DNA of 64,000 nt, taken from contig NZ_BKZW01000001.1 of NCBI RefSeq assembly GCF_008974265.1, positions 1,302,001-1,366,000 of the forward strand. The letters are read 5' to 3'. The stretch is from Dictyobacter vulcani (GTDB lineage: Bacteria; Chloroflexota; Ktedonobacteria; Ktedonobacterales; Ktedonobacteraceae). Shown in pieces: positions 16,385-25,561 of this stretch. A program made the position numbers and the translations under genes. Each line of letters begins with the position of its first letter. The stretch's first letter is position 1. Below the pieces are notes generated by a model, which was not told where the DNA came from, did no database searches, and saw only the letters and a program-made list of their open reading frames with translations.

Positions 16385-18232
16385 ATGACTGTTTCACCGC
16401 ATGCGGAACTACTTCCGCGTCGGATCTTGTTTGGCAATCCCGTGAAGGCCGCTCCGCGTATTTCTCCTGATGGTAAACGCCTGGCGTATCTGGCACCGGT
16501 GGATAATGTGCTGAATGTCTGGGTCGGTACGATTGGCAGCGATGATGCGCATCCCGTCACAAAGGATACGGAGCGTGGTATCCGCTTCTATTTCTGGGCC
16601 TTTGACAATAAACATATCCTGTATACTCAGGATGTGGGCGGTAATGAAAACTGGCGGCTCTATGCAACCAATCTGGAAACACATGAGACACGCGATCTAA
16701 CACCGTTTGAAGATGTACAGGTGCAGATTATCGATCAAGATAAACATTTTCCCAATGAGCTCTTGATTGCGATGAATAAAGAAAATCCACAGGTCCATGA
16801 TGTCTATCACCTGCATCTGAGCAGTGGCGAACTGACACGGGTGGCGGAGAATCCTGGCAATATCGCGGGCTGGATTGTGGATACGCAATTCAAGGTGCGC
16901 GGCGCGATGGCTGCCCGGCCAGATGGCGGTATGGATCTGCTGGTGCGCGATAATCCTGGGAGCGAGTGGCGTCATACGCTGGGCTGGGATTCAGATGATG
17001 CTCTGACCAGCGGCGGCCTTTTCTTTAGCGCCGATGGACAGTCTATCTATCTGCAGGATTCGCGCGAGGCTAATGCCGGTCGGCTGATAAAGTTGAACCT
17101 GGCCACCAATACACAGGATGTCATCGCTGAAGATCCTCAATATGATGTCGGTGAGGTCATGGTTCATCCAGATACGTTTGAGATTCAGGCGGTCGCCTTC
17201 AACAAGGATCGGGTGGAGTGGCAGATTCTGGACGATTCAATCAAGTTGGATTTTGATCGGATCCATGAGATCCATCAAGGCGATTTCTCGATTGTCAGTC
17301 GCGATAATGCCGATGAGACCTGGATCGTGGCCTTTGTGGTCGATAATGGGCCGGTACCGTATTATGTCTATCATCGTAAAGAACAGAGTGCCGATTTTCT
17401 GTTCGTGAATATGCCTGACCTGAACAATTATACGCTGGCACATATGCAGCCGATTAGCTATACTGCACGCGATGGCTTGACGCTTCATGGCTATCTGACC
17501 CTGCCGGTCGGTGAAACGCAGACCAACCTGCCACTGATCGTCAATGTCCACGGTGGTCCATGGGCCCGCGATAGCTGGGGACTGAATCCTGAGGCACAAT
17601 GGCTGGCTAATCGCGGCTACGCCTGCCTGCAGATCAATTACCGTGGCTCGACCGGCTATGGTAAAGAGCATCTCAATGCGGGCGACCGCGAATGGGGCCG
17701 CAAGATGCATTATGATCTGGTGGATGGCGTTGAGTGGGCGGTCAGGCAAGGCATCGCTGATCCGCAGAAGGTCGCGATCTATGGTGGCTCCTATGGCGGC
17801 TATGCAGCCCTGGTCGGTGCCACGTTTACACCGGACCTCTTCTGCTGTGCCGTCGATATTGTCGGACCCAGCAATCTGATCACGCTCATCAAAACGATCC
17901 CTCCCTACTGGTCCACGGCCCTGGCGTCCTTCCAGAAACGCGTCGGCAATGCGGATACGGAAGAGGAATTCTTGAAGTCCCGTTCGCCACTATTCGCGGT
18001 GGATAACATCAAGATTCCACTCTTAATCGCTCAGGGTGCCAACGATCCACGCGTCAAGCAAGCTGAAGCGGAACAGATTGTCGCAGCGATGAAGAGCAAA
18101 GGCATCAACTATGAATATATGCTCTTCCCCGATGAGGGTCATGGTTTTGCCAGACCAGAGAATCGCCTCAAGTTCTATGCGGCCGCAGAGAAGTTCCTGG
18201 CTCAACATCTCGGTGGACGTTACGAAGAATAG
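16385..18232 (+). CDS. S9-family serine peptidase (prolyl oligopeptidase/acylaminoacyl peptidase type)
   Basis: A 615-residue enzyme with an N-terminal beta-propeller (about 1-350, WD/TolB-like strands such as ISPDGKRLAYLAPVD) and a C-terminal alpha/beta hydrolase domain (about 365-615). The catalytic triad is visible: Ser in YGGSYGGYAA, Asp in QGANDPRVK, His in PDEGHGFARPEN. The oxyanion segment HGGPWARDSWG precedes it. No signal peptide is present, so it is cytoplasmic, as usual for S9C enzymes, which trim oligopeptides or remove N-acylated amino acids. GAGGAG lies eight bases before ATG 16385. It is monocistronic by context. The exact peptide specificity cannot be read. Confidence 0.93.
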   Translation: MTVSPHAELLPRRILFGNPVKAAPRISPDGKRLAYLAPVDNVLNVWVGTIGSDDAHPVTKDTERGIRFYFWAFDNKHILYTQDVGGNENWRLYATNLETHETRDLTPFEDVQVQIIDQDKHFPNELLIAMNKENPQVHDVYHLHLSSGELTRVAENPGNIAGWIVDTQFKVRGAMAARPDGGMDLLVRDNPGSEWRHTLGWDSDDALTSGGLFFSADGQSIYLQDSREANAGRLIKLNLATNTQDVIAEDPQYDVGEVMVHPDTFEIQAVAFNKDRVEWQILDDSIKLDFDRIHEIHQGDFSIVSRDNADETWIVAFVVDNGPVPYYVYHRKEQSADFLFVNMPDLNNYTLAHMQPISYTARDGLTLHGYLTLPVGETQTNLPLIVNVHGGPWARDSWGLNPEAQWLANRGYACLQINYRGSTGYGKEHLNAGDREWGRKMHYDLVDGVEWAVRQGIADPQKVAIYGGSYGGYAALVGATFTPDLFCCAVDIVGPSNLITLIKTIPPYWSTALASFQKRVGNADTEEEFLKSRSPLFAVDNIKIPLLIAQGANDPRVKQAEAEQIVAAMKSKGINYEYMLFPDEGHGFARPENRLKFYAAAEKFLAQHLGGRYEE

Positions 18233-18284
18233 GCCTCACATACACACATAGTACCTGGTGTGTCACGGTATTCAGAGCTCATCC

Positions 18285-18315
18285 GTGAGAGATATGGATA
18301 TTCCATATCTCTCAC
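18285..18315 (+). terminator. 14-bp hairpin after the S9 peptidase
   Basis: GTGAGAGATATGGA (18285-18298) pairs perfectly with TCCATATCTCTCAC (18302-18315) around a 3-nt loop. There is no T-run, so termination is likely but not certain. Confidence 0.5.
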
Positions 18316-18714
18316 GCTGAAAACGCAGTGGTGCAAGCCGCTCACCACATGGGAGAGTGACAGGAGTATGGCCGAGGGGGTAGATGTAACAGTATTTACC
18401 CGAAGTTCATCTCCGAACGGAGAAGCGCTTGAACGTTTACTGTAAGTAAGTCTGTCTCTTTGCTATTTGAATAACAAGGATTGGGGATATCCAATCAGTT
18501 CTGTCGAGCGGCTTGGTACTGATGAGATATTCCGGGCCAGTAGTCCAAACTGCTATGGACGATGACTGGTCACTAGTACACCATACCCACTGCTGTAAGG
18601 TATCAGCCTGTCTTAGCGTTCTTGATTATAGAAGGAACTACGCCTGATCGCTAGTAATTTCAGGCTTCAGGCATAGTCCAATGGTAAGCGCGGCTAAGCA
18701 GCAATCGAAGTATC
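18316..18714 (+). ncRNA. Densely structured gene-free block, possible non-coding RNA
   Basis: About 400 bp without a credible ORF but with many nested inverted repeats. ACAGTA (18389-18394) pairs with TACTGT (18438-18443), enclosing GTTCA/TGAAC and TCTCC-GAAC-GGAGA. GATTGG (18479-18484) pairs with CCAATC (18491-18496). GGTACT (18515) pairs with AGTAC (18575), enclosing CCAGT/ACTGG and GTCC/GGAC. A 13-bp interrupted helix joins 18634-18647 to 18667-18679. The kinase promoter begins only at 18715, so this is not simply its leader. I recognise no RNA family. No clear promoter was found at its 5' side, so strand and limits are guesses. Confidence 0.35.
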
Positions 18715-18743
18715 ATGACACAAGCGAATGGATGGTGTATAAT
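18715..18743 (+). promoter_or_regulatory. Strong promoter of the kinase-FHA gene
   Basis: ATGACA (18715-18720) and a perfect TATAAT (18738-18743) are separated by exactly 17 bp. Transcription would start near 18750, which supports ATG 18786 as the start and rules out the longer frame from 18681. Confidence 0.7.
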
Positions 18744-18785
18744 GTAGCCGCAAACAGTAGCCTACTATTAGAGGAGTTCACGCCC

Positions 18786-19988
18786 ATGAATGGTGACATG
18801 ATAGGTCGTGTCATCAAAGGTCGCTATAAACTTATAGATGAACGCGGACGCGGCAGCTTTGCCACCGTGTACGTGGTTCGCGACCTTGGAGACAACCGGA
18901 TCTACGCGCTGAAGGTGATGCACCTTGAGCTATCCGGTGATGGCGAACTGCTAGCTCGTTTCCAGCGAGAGGCGCATATCCTTTTGAATCTCAGTGATTC
19001 ACATGTGGTGCGCATCTTTGATTATGGAAACGATAATAACATGCACTATATTGTGATGGATTATATTGATGGACAAAACCTTAAGTATTATATGATCAAT
19101 CAAGGACCAATGGATCCATTACGTGCCATTAACTATGCACGACAAATAGCGGAAGGGTTGGACGCAGCATATAAACAAGGAGTTGTGCATAGAGATATAA
19201 AACCACAAAATATCTTGATTAATAGTAAGGATATCGTAAAAATTACCGACTTCGGCCTGGCCCGCGGTCGGGACACTGTTACACTGACGCAGTCGAATGT
19301 ATTTATGGGCACCGCCTATTATATTTCGCCTGAGCAAGCCGAAAGTGGACGTTCAGCGGATAGCCGTTCTGATCTTTATTCAGTAGCTACAGTTTTGTTT
19401 GAGATGCTGGCTGGCCGACCTCCCTATGAAGGGGATACCGCCGTCGATATCGTGATCAAACATATGAATGAGAAGGTTCCATCGATTTGTCGTTTGCGCC
19501 CTGATCTGCCAATGGAGATGGATACTTTCATGCAAAAGGCTCTGGCAAAATCGCCAGCCAACCGCTTTGCTACCCCTCAGGATTTCATTGCGGCCCTTGA
19601 AAAACTTATTGAAGTATTACCACCCAAACAAGATACCGGAGAACCCGAAAAGCCCATTGCTCCACTTCCACCGCCTCTCATCAAGGAGGGCCGGATCGTG
19701 GTTATCTCTAGTGGCAACATTATCCCTTTAAAAGGGGATAAAATGGTAGTTGGCAGACAAGATCCAACCCTGGGTATTTATCCTGAGATTAATCTGGCCG
19801 ATAAGACGGTGGGAAGACGACATGCCTACTTGCGTAATCAGCAGGGGGTGTATACAGTTGAAGACTTGAATGCTCTGAATAAAACTCGTTTGAATGGCGT
19901 GACCTTGACACCACACGAGGAACGTACTCTTAAAGACGGTGACATTTTACGCTTTGGAAGCGTCGAGGTGCGTTTCGAATTGCGTTAA
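18786..19988 (+). CDS. Ser/Thr protein kinase with C-terminal FHA domain
   Basis: A 400-residue cytoplasmic protein. The kinase domain (about 14-275) is complete: glycine loop GRGSFATVY (21-29), lysine K43 (YALKVM), HRDIKPQN (catalytic D137), DFG (155-157), and GTAYYISPEQ in the activation segment. After a proline-rich linker comes an FHA domain (about 300-400) with VGRQDP, GRRHAYL and NKTRLNG, which binds phosphothreonine peptides. No membrane helix is seen, unlike PknB-type receptors. GAGGAG precedes ATG 18786 and a strong promoter lies at 18715. The FHA domain probably brings the kinase to its own autophosphorylated sites or to partners such as the FHA protein encoded next. AT-content is slightly higher in the kinase core than in neighbours. 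Confidence 0.94.
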   Translation: MNGDMIGRVIKGRYKLIDERGRGSFATVYVVRDLGDNRIYALKVMHLELSGDGELLARFQREAHILLNLSDSHVVRIFDYGNDNNMHYIVMDYIDGQNLKYYMINQGPMDPLRAINYARQIAEGLDAAYKQGVVHRDIKPQNILINSKDIVKITDFGLARGRDTVTLTQSNVFMGTAYYISPEQAESGRSADSRSDLYSVATVLFEMLAGRPPYEGDTAVDIVIKHMNEKVPSICRLRPDLPMEMDTFMQKALAKSPANRFATPQDFIAALEKLIEVLPPKQDTGEPEKPIAPLPPPLIKEGRIVVISSGNIIPLKGDKMVVGRQDPTLGIYPEINLADKTVGRRHAYLRNQQGVYTVEDLNALNKTRLNGVTLTPHEERTLKDGDILRFGSVEVRFELR

Positions 19989-20067
19989 TTCGAGGCCAGT
20001 TTCGGATACTATAGTATAATACACAACAATGCGCTCGCTGTGGTGTGTATAGCACTGAGCCGCAGTT

Positions 20068-20202
20068 GTAGGGGTACCCAGGAAGGGTGCCCGATCCAGA
20101 TCGGGTGGCAACACCTCGCATGTAGCCCGGCTATTTGTCGGATAAGCAGCCTACATCCAACGAGAGACTTTGCCGCCCCTACGCTTAGAGGGGTGAACTG
20201 TT
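20068..20202 (+). promoter_or_regulatory. Riboswitch-like leader that can hide the Shine-Dalgarno sequence
   Basis: GTAGGGG (20068-20074) pairs perfectly with CCCCTAC (20176-20182), closing a domain with inner hairpins: CCCGATC-CA-GATCGGG (20090-20105), an alternative GGTG-GCAA-CACC tetraloop hairpin (20104-20115), and ATGTAG/CTACAT (20120-20125 with 20151-20156). The same CCCCT (20176-20180) can instead pair with AGGGG (20189-20193), the core of the ribosome binding site of the FHA gene at 20203. Mutually exclusive pairing of this kind is the hallmark of translational control. A TATAAT box lies at 20015-20020. The ligand, if any, is unknown. Confidence 0.45.
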
Positions 20203-21393
20203 ATGAGAGAGCCATATTTGATGACCTTTGCATTTACAATCTTAGCCAGCCTTGTTACACCGCCCGTTATCGTTGGCGCAATCATTGCAATTGCGGTTAT
20301 ACTTGGTATTGGCGGCGTTTTCGTTTTGCGTAGCAATAAGAAAAAACCAGGCACAACTCCGGGCGCGGCCAATAGCGCTAGCGATTGGCAACGTCAGGCT
20401 CAACCCGGCGGCGCCGGTGGCTGGAATCCACAGTCTTCAGCCAGTAATTGGAACCAGCAGCAACAGCAGCAGGGTCAGGCACAGAATAGCTGGGGTGGGG
20501 CACAGGGAATGCCTCAACAGCAAAGTGCTAATGCTAATCCCTGGGGTACACCCAATCCTTCACAGGCTGCATGGGGCAATAATCCTTCCCAACAATCAGC
20601 GCAGCCTGCTAATCCATGGGGCAATAACCCGACTCAACAGCCAGAACAGCCGGCTAATCCATGGGGCAATCCTGCCCAGCCTGCTGCAAACCAGCCCTGG
20701 GGCAGTTCTAATCCTTCACAGGCTGCATGGGGCAATCAGGGCAATCAGCCCACTCCATGGGATGCCGCTCCGGCACCTGCCCCACAGACCCAGGATAACT
20801 GGAATCAGCCACAGTCCGGTTCAGGACCACAGTGGGGAGCGCCTGCTAACCCGGCCGCGCAACAGCAACAGGCTCCAACCGCCTGGGGTCAACCACAGCA
20901 GCAACAGCAGCAACAAGCGGATCCATGGGGTGCACAGCCCAAGCAACCTAATCCAGCTTCAGCTCCTTCCTGGCAGCCTAATCAGGGCGGTTTCGGGCAG
21001 CAAGATCCCACGGCGATGTATGGCAACAATGTAGATAACGATAAGACGATGCTACGCCCGCAGGGACCACAGGGAATGGCTCAACCCGGTAGCGTTGGCT
21101 TTGTCCGCGTTGAGGAAGGCAAAGAGCCTGGCCGCATCTATGAGATCCGCAAAGAGTCGTTAAGCATGGGACGTAGCCGTGAGAGCGATATCTTCCTGGA
21201 AGATCTGGCCGTTTCACGTCTGCACGCCTCACTCGTCAATATGGGCAACGGAAGTTATGCGCTCAAAGATGAAGGTAGTGCCAACGGAACAAAAGTCAAT
21301 GGCCAGCTTGTTAATAAATTCCAGACCTATCCGTTACAAGAAGGAGACCGCATTCAGCTTGGCCAGACCGTTCTCGTGTTTGCCAAAAAGTAA
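20203..21393 (+). CDS. Membrane-anchored FHA-domain protein with W/Q/N-rich linker
   Basis: A 396-residue protein. One N-terminal membrane segment (about 9-42: FTILASLVTPPVIVGAIIAI and on) is followed by basic residues (RSNKKKPG), so the rest is cytoplasmic. A low-complexity linker of about 220 residues is rich in Gln, Asn, Pro and Trp with repeats of the type ANPWGNN. The C-terminal FHA domain (about 300-396) has SMGRSRESDIFLED, SRLHASL and SANGTKVNG, the canonical phosphothreonine-binding residues. GAGGGG lies seven bases before ATG 20203. It lies between two Ser/Thr kinase genes and probably reads their phosphorylation. Its leader looks regulatory (20068-20202). Confidence 0.88.
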   Translation: MREPYLMTFAFTILASLVTPPVIVGAIIAIAVILGIGGVFVLRSNKKKPGTTPGAANSASDWQRQAQPGGAGGWNPQSSASNWNQQQQQQGQAQNSWGGAQGMPQQQSANANPWGTPNPSQAAWGNNPSQQSAQPANPWGNNPTQQPEQPANPWGNPAQPAANQPWGSSNPSQAAWGNQGNQPTPWDAAPAPAPQTQDNWNQPQSGSGPQWGAPANPAAQQQQAPTAWGQPQQQQQQQADPWGAQPKQPNPASAPSWQPNQGGFGQQDPTAMYGNNVDNDKTMLRPQGPQGMAQPGSVGFVRVEEGKEPGRIYEIRKESLSMGRSRESDIFLEDLAVSRLHASLVNMGNGSYALKDEGSANGTKVNGQLVNKFQTYPLQEGDRIQLGQTVLVFAKK

Positions 21394-21516
21394 GCGGATT
21401 TTCTGCTATTCGTATTCCAATGTTTATACTATGCTCATAGAATAGCGCCATTTAGAGAGGGAAAGGGCCACATAGTTGCGCTAGAAAAGCTGCTACTACC
21501 AGTGTGGCCCTATGAC

Positions 21517-22695
21517 ATGATGCAGCAAGACGATCTGATTGGAACCATGCTCGGCAATTACCGTATCCTGGGCACACTGGGACAGGGCGGAATGGCACGG
21601 GTGTATAAGGCACACCAGGAAAACCTGGGACGCGATGTGGCCGTAAAAGTGTTACCTCCCTGGTATGCCGCTGACCGTAGCTTCGTTGAGCGTTTCAATC
21701 TGGAAGCCAGGTTGGTCGCATCGCTCACCCATCCAAATATTGTGACCGTACATGATGCGAGCGAACAAAATGGTCATCTGTATATTGTGATGCAGCTTGT
21801 CGATGGTGGCACATTAAAACAACGCTTCGATAGATTCCTACAGGAGAAGCGGGCCATTGATACGGCTGAATTGATCTCTATCTTTATCCAACTGGCAGAT
21901 GCTTTAACCTATGCTCATGGTCAGGGGGTCATCCACCGTGATATTAAACCGGTCAACGTACTCATGGATCGTTCCGGTCGCCCGATTCTGTCTGATTTCG
22001 GGATTGCCAAGGTATTAGCCAGTACAGAGACCAACCTCACACGCCCCGGTGCCGGCGTCGGTACACCCGAATATATGTCACCCGAGCAGTGTCAGGGTGG
22101 TCCAGTAGATGGACGAGCAGATATCTATGCGCTGGGAACTATGTTATTTGAGGCTGAGACCGGGCGGACGCCGTTCGTGGGCGATAACTACCCTGCACTG
22201 GCCCATAGCCATATCTATGAGCAACCACCCCGGCCACGGGCGCTAAATCCGCTTACACCACCACCGATTGAACAAATTATTTTAACCGCACTGGCCAAAA
22301 ATCCTGCCCAACGCTATCAGACTGCCAGAGATATGGCGGACGCGTTGAATCAGGCGTTGCAGATGTTCAATAATCCATCGCAATCAGCCATTGGTGGCTA
22401 TTTTAATCCACCACCAATGCCAGCAGGACCAGCCGGATTCGTGCCACAGCATCTGCTGCCACAGTCCCAGCCACCGATGATCCAACAGCCACCAGTACTA
22501 CAGTCACACACGATGGTTGATAACCGCCAGCAGAATATGTTGTATGCCTGTTTCAACTGCCAGCATCTGAATAAACCACAGATGCGCTACTGTACACGCT
22601 GTGGCTATCTACTCAACCAGTGCACTGTCTGCGGTGAACGCAATCCCATTGGTAATCGCTTCTGCACCCACTGTGGGCAACCTCTGGCTATTTAA
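21517..22695 (+). CDS. Ser/Thr protein kinase with C-terminal zinc ribbons
   Basis: About 392 residues. The kinase domain (about 14-280) is complete: LGQGGMARVY, K44 in VAVKVL, HRDIKPVNVL, SDFGIAK, GTPEYMSPEQ. A proline- and glutamine-rich linker follows. The C-terminus has two zinc ribbons (CFNCQHLNKPQMRYCTRCGY and CTVCGERNPIGNRFCTHCGQ), eight cysteines in all. No membrane segment is present. The start is not certain: ATG 21517 and 21520 and GTG 21502 are in frame, and none has a good ribosome binding site. It follows the FHA gene by about 120 bp on the same strand and fits the same signalling group. Such zinc-ribbon kinases are common in Ktedonobacteria, as far as I recall. Confidence 0.9.
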   Translation: MMQQDDLIGTMLGNYRILGTLGQGGMARVYKAHQENLGRDVAVKVLPPWYAADRSFVERFNLEARLVASLTHPNIVTVHDASEQNGHLYIVMQLVDGGTLKQRFDRFLQEKRAIDTAELISIFIQLADALTYAHGQGVIHRDIKPVNVLMDRSGRPILSDFGIAKVLASTETNLTRPGAGVGTPEYMSPEQCQGGPVDGRADIYALGTMLFEAETGRTPFVGDNYPALAHSHIYEQPPRPRALNPLTPPPIEQIILTALAKNPAQRYQTARDMADALNQALQMFNNPSQSAIGGYFNPPPMPAGPAGFVPQHLLPQSQPPMIQQPPVLQSHTMVDNRQQNMLYACFNCQHLNKPQMRYCTRCGYLLNQCTVCGERNPIGNRFCTHCGQPLAI

Positions 22696-22742
22696 ACATA
22701 GGAGCCAACGCTAAAAGAATCAAGCCAGAGGAGCGGGCACCG

Positions 22743-23225
22743 CTAATAGACAAATTCATCAGGCTGGGGGGAATGCAACCGCTTTAAGGTTTTCCTTTGC
22801 TCATCCATGCGCTTATGCTGCAACATGGCGCGCTGCTCCGTACTTAAAGCCAGCAAAGTCCGTACCCGCTCAACAATCACACTGGGCTGCGTCGGCTTGG
22901 TTAGATATTCAATGGCTCCTTCTTCAAACACCTGCATCTGCTCACGTAACTGTACCAGTGCACTGACCACCAGGACTGGAATATGCGGCAATAAGCGATT
23001 TGCGCGCAACCAGTGGAGAACGTCCCAACCTGATCCCGGTTGCATGACCAGATCAAGAATAATCAGGTTCGGCTGAAAATCTGGAATGATTTGCATCGCT
23101 TCCTGACCATTTGAAGCTGCCATAACCTCAAAGTTATGGTGCTTCAAAAAGAAACAAAGAACCTGTTGGATAGCCATCTCATCCTCAACAACAAGTATCC
23201 TTCTTTTGTAGTTTGCATCATACAT
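22743..23225 (-). CDS. Response regulator, single receiver domain
   Basis: A 160-residue CheY-like receiver. Acidic residues are in VVEDE, the phosphorylated Asp is in IILDLVMQPGSGW, the conserved Ser is in VVSALV and the Lys in YLTKPTQP. After the receiver (about 1-128) a basic, helical tail of about 30 residues (MLQHKRMDEQRKTLKRL) has no DNA-binding domain, so it probably signals through protein contacts. It lies 188 bp downstream of the histidine kinase on the same strand, and the two are likely partners. The start ATG 23225 has AAAGAG just upstream. Confidence 0.92.
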   Translation of the reverse strand: MYDANYKRRILVVEDEMAIQQVLCFFLKHHNFEVMAASNGQEAMQIIPDFQPNLIILDLVMQPGSGWDVLHWLRANRLLPHIPVLVVSALVQLREQMQVFEEGAIEYLTKPTQPSVIVERVRTLLALSTEQRAMLQHKRMDEQRKTLKRLHSPQPDEFVY

Positions 23226-23413
23226 ACTCTTTGACCTCTACTATCCACCAAGCGTATCACTAAAACAGCACATATCCAGGATAAAATACCGGCTTCAGTG
23301 ACACCATATCACAAACTGTTGTTTTAAAAATTTGGATGTATCTACGGCATATATGTACAGGCGAAGCGCCAGTTATGAAAATGCAATTGTGAACACCGCC
23401 CATTGGCGGCATA

Positions 23414-25561
23414 CTACTTGCGACTGCGCCTGACCAGGGGAAAACGAACTTCAGAGATAGTGCGCTCGACGGGTGCATTATTGTCTTGCGCGTTCCGATT
23501 TGAAAGGGTTACCAGACCACGGCGTAAGGAGAATTTACCTTCTAAATCTCCAATCAGATGCTTGATAAGTGATAGACCCAGGCCCTCTGAACTTCCTTCG
23601 GCAGACTCATTAAACGACAATTCAAAGGTGGGCCCCACGCCATCATCTAATACTTGCACGGTCACCATGCCATCTTCTTCCAAACCACGAATGATGATCG
23701 AGCCTTCGTTCTTATTGGCCATACCGTGTTTGATGGAGTTCGAGATCATCTCGTTGACGACCAGTGCCAGCACGGTAACGGCCCGCGATGGAATAACGAT
23801 CGGACTCGGCTCAACCTGGAAGGTGATGCGCTTTTCGGGCGGACACAGGTTTGAATGGGCTACACCAACAATCTTACGGGCAATTTCATCGACGCGGGCT
23901 TCGCTGACATCCTCATGGGCCAGCAAATCATGGGTCGAGGCCAGGCCCTGGACACGGTTGACGCTCTCCGCCAGCGTGGCACGAATCTCTGGTGATTTAG
24001 TGCGGCGGCGTTGCAGTGAAAGAATTCCGGCCACGGTGGCCAGGTTGTTCTTGACACGATGGTGCAACTCACGCAACAATACCGACTTTAATTCCAGTCC
24101 ACGGCGTGCCTCTTCATATAAACGCGCATTTTCAATCGCAATAGCTGCTTCATTGGCAAAAGTAATCACTAACTGCATCTGCTCCGGACTTAACAGGTGC
24201 CGGTGGTTACTATAGATACAGATGCATCCCAGTACCTTCTGTTTGACCTTCAGAGGCACACAGAGGACCGAGTGGATCTCTGATGAGACAAAAGGATCAC
24301 TATGGATAAAACACGTCTCATCGGCCTGAAAACAATCGACAGCCATGCTGGGGCGACCGGTTTGTACTGAGCGTCCTGCGCAACACTGCCCTACCCCGAT
24401 CTGAATGCTGGAGGCCAGATTCGTATCCAGACCATAGTGGGCCAGGACATGGAGTTTCTGCCGATCATCGTCCAGTTCAAAGATGCACGAACGCTCGGCG
24501 CCTGATAGATGGACAGCCTGCGTGGTAATAATCTGCAGGACTTCGTCGAGATTTAAGGTGGAGGCGATAATCGATGAGACGCGGTGGATGGTGGCTAATT
24601 CGTGCACCTTGCGCCGTAGTTGCTCATCAGTCTGCTCATAAAGCCGACCGTTCTCGATATTGATAGCCACAATACCGGCCACGACCTCAACGAAACTTAC
24701 TTCTTCTCGCGTAAATTCTCGCGGCTCAATTGACTGCACACTGATGACACCAATCAAGCGTTCAGTGCCACCGAAAAAGATGATGGGTAATGCCATCAAG
24801 CCATGAAAATCTGTATGATACGCACGCGCCTCGGTGGCAAAATTCATATCCGTCAGCGCGTCCGTGGTAAAGAGTGGTCGCCCTTTATCCGCGACCCAAC
24901 CACTATAGCCCTCACCCAGACGTAAGGTAAAATGCATACCCCCCAGGGGACGAGGACCATTGGTCGCGCGCATCGTCAGGACGCGCTGCAGCTCATCATA
25001 GAAAAAGATGGAACAAAGCTCTACGTGTAGTTCGGCAGCGACTTCTTTGGCCGTAATTTCCAGGGTCTGATCCAGATCCATGACGGAATTACTGACACCA
25101 TTAATGCGCTGCAGTGCGGTCAGGCGCTGCTCTAATTGTTGCGTGATGTGGGCGCTCTCAACTTTGTATTGATCCGTTACACTCTGATAGCCACGGGCCA
25201 GCGACATCACACTGATGGATTGCAATTGAGATAATCTGCTCGTGACTTCTGCCAGCATAATCGGCTGCTCCTGAAACATCTCTTTCAGTTCGTTCAAAAG
25301 AGCATCGATATACTGTTGCAAACCATTTAAGCGCCCATCTAGCTTGCCACCTTGTTCCGCCAGCCAGCGACCAGACTGCTCAAAGCGGTCAGCCAGATTT
25401 TCATGAGTGACACCTTCACTTTTAATCAGAGCATTAAGAAGAAGCCAGGCGTCACTTCCTTCCTCTGGCCCATGGCTATCGCCAGAGACCCGCTGCAAGC
25501 AGGCCTGCAGGCGCGAGATATGGGTATGTAACACTTGCTCTACGTCCTCGCCTAATATCAC
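23414..25561 (-). CDS. Soluble histidine kinase with two GAF domains (HisKA_2 type)
   Basis: A 715-residue protein. Residues 1-150 are helical. GAF 1 spans about 160-305 (LHVELCSIFFYDE, GEGYSGWVADKGR) and GAF 2 about 335-475 (GAERSCIFELDDD, GVGQCCAGRSV). The dimerisation box of HisKA_2 type is LRELHHRVKNNLATV near 495, with His as the phosphorylation site, followed by a HATPase domain (NEMISNSIKHG, VLDDGVG, GLGLSLIKHL). No membrane segment is seen, so it senses something cytoplasmic, perhaps a small molecule, light or redox via the GAF domains. Start taken as GTG 25561 with AGGA upstream. It is the likely partner of the receiver protein next to it. Confidence 0.92.
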   Translation of the reverse strand: MILGEDVEQVLHTHISRLQACLQRVSGDSHGPEEGSDAWLLLNALIKSEGVTHENLADRFEQSGRWLAEQGGKLDGRLNGLQQYIDALLNELKEMFQEQPIMLAEVTSRLSQLQSISVMSLARGYQSVTDQYKVESAHITQQLEQRLTALQRINGVSNSVMDLDQTLEITAKEVAAELHVELCSIFFYDELQRVLTMRATNGPRPLGGMHFTLRLGEGYSGWVADKGRPLFTTDALTDMNFATEARAYHTDFHGLMALPIIFFGGTERLIGVISVQSIEPREFTREEVSFVEVVAGIVAINIENGRLYEQTDEQLRRKVHELATIHRVSSIIASTLNLDEVLQIITTQAVHLSGAERSCIFELDDDRQKLHVLAHYGLDTNLASSIQIGVGQCCAGRSVQTGRPSMAVDCFQADETCFIHSDPFVSSEIHSVLCVPLKVKQKVLGCICIYSNHRHLLSPEQMQLVITFANEAAIAIENARLYEEARRGLELKSVLLRELHHRVKNNLATVAGILSLQRRRTKSPEIRATLAESVNRVQGLASTHDLLAHEDVSEARVDEIARKIVGVAHSNLCPPEKRITFQVEPSPIVIPSRAVTVLALVVNEMISNSIKHGMANKNEGSIIIRGLEEDGMVTVQVLDDGVGPTFELSFNESAEGSSEGLGLSLIKHLIGDLEGKFSLRRGLVTLSNRNAQDNNAPVERTISEVRFPLVRRSRK

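Noticed and set aside
18648..18658. TCGCTAGTAAT, identical to a short stretch of 16S rRNA
   Set aside because: Only 11 bases match, with nothing similar on either side; a chance match is more likely than an rRNA fragment.
18681..18785. Longer N-terminus of the kinase-FHA protein
   Set aside because: A strong promoter (18715-18743) lies inside this stretch, so it cannot be part of the message made from it.
20103..20115. GGGTGGCAACACC, resembling a T-box core
   Set aside because: There is no Stem I with a specifier loop and no terminator; the bases are better explained as a GCAA tetraloop hairpin in the FHA-gene leader.
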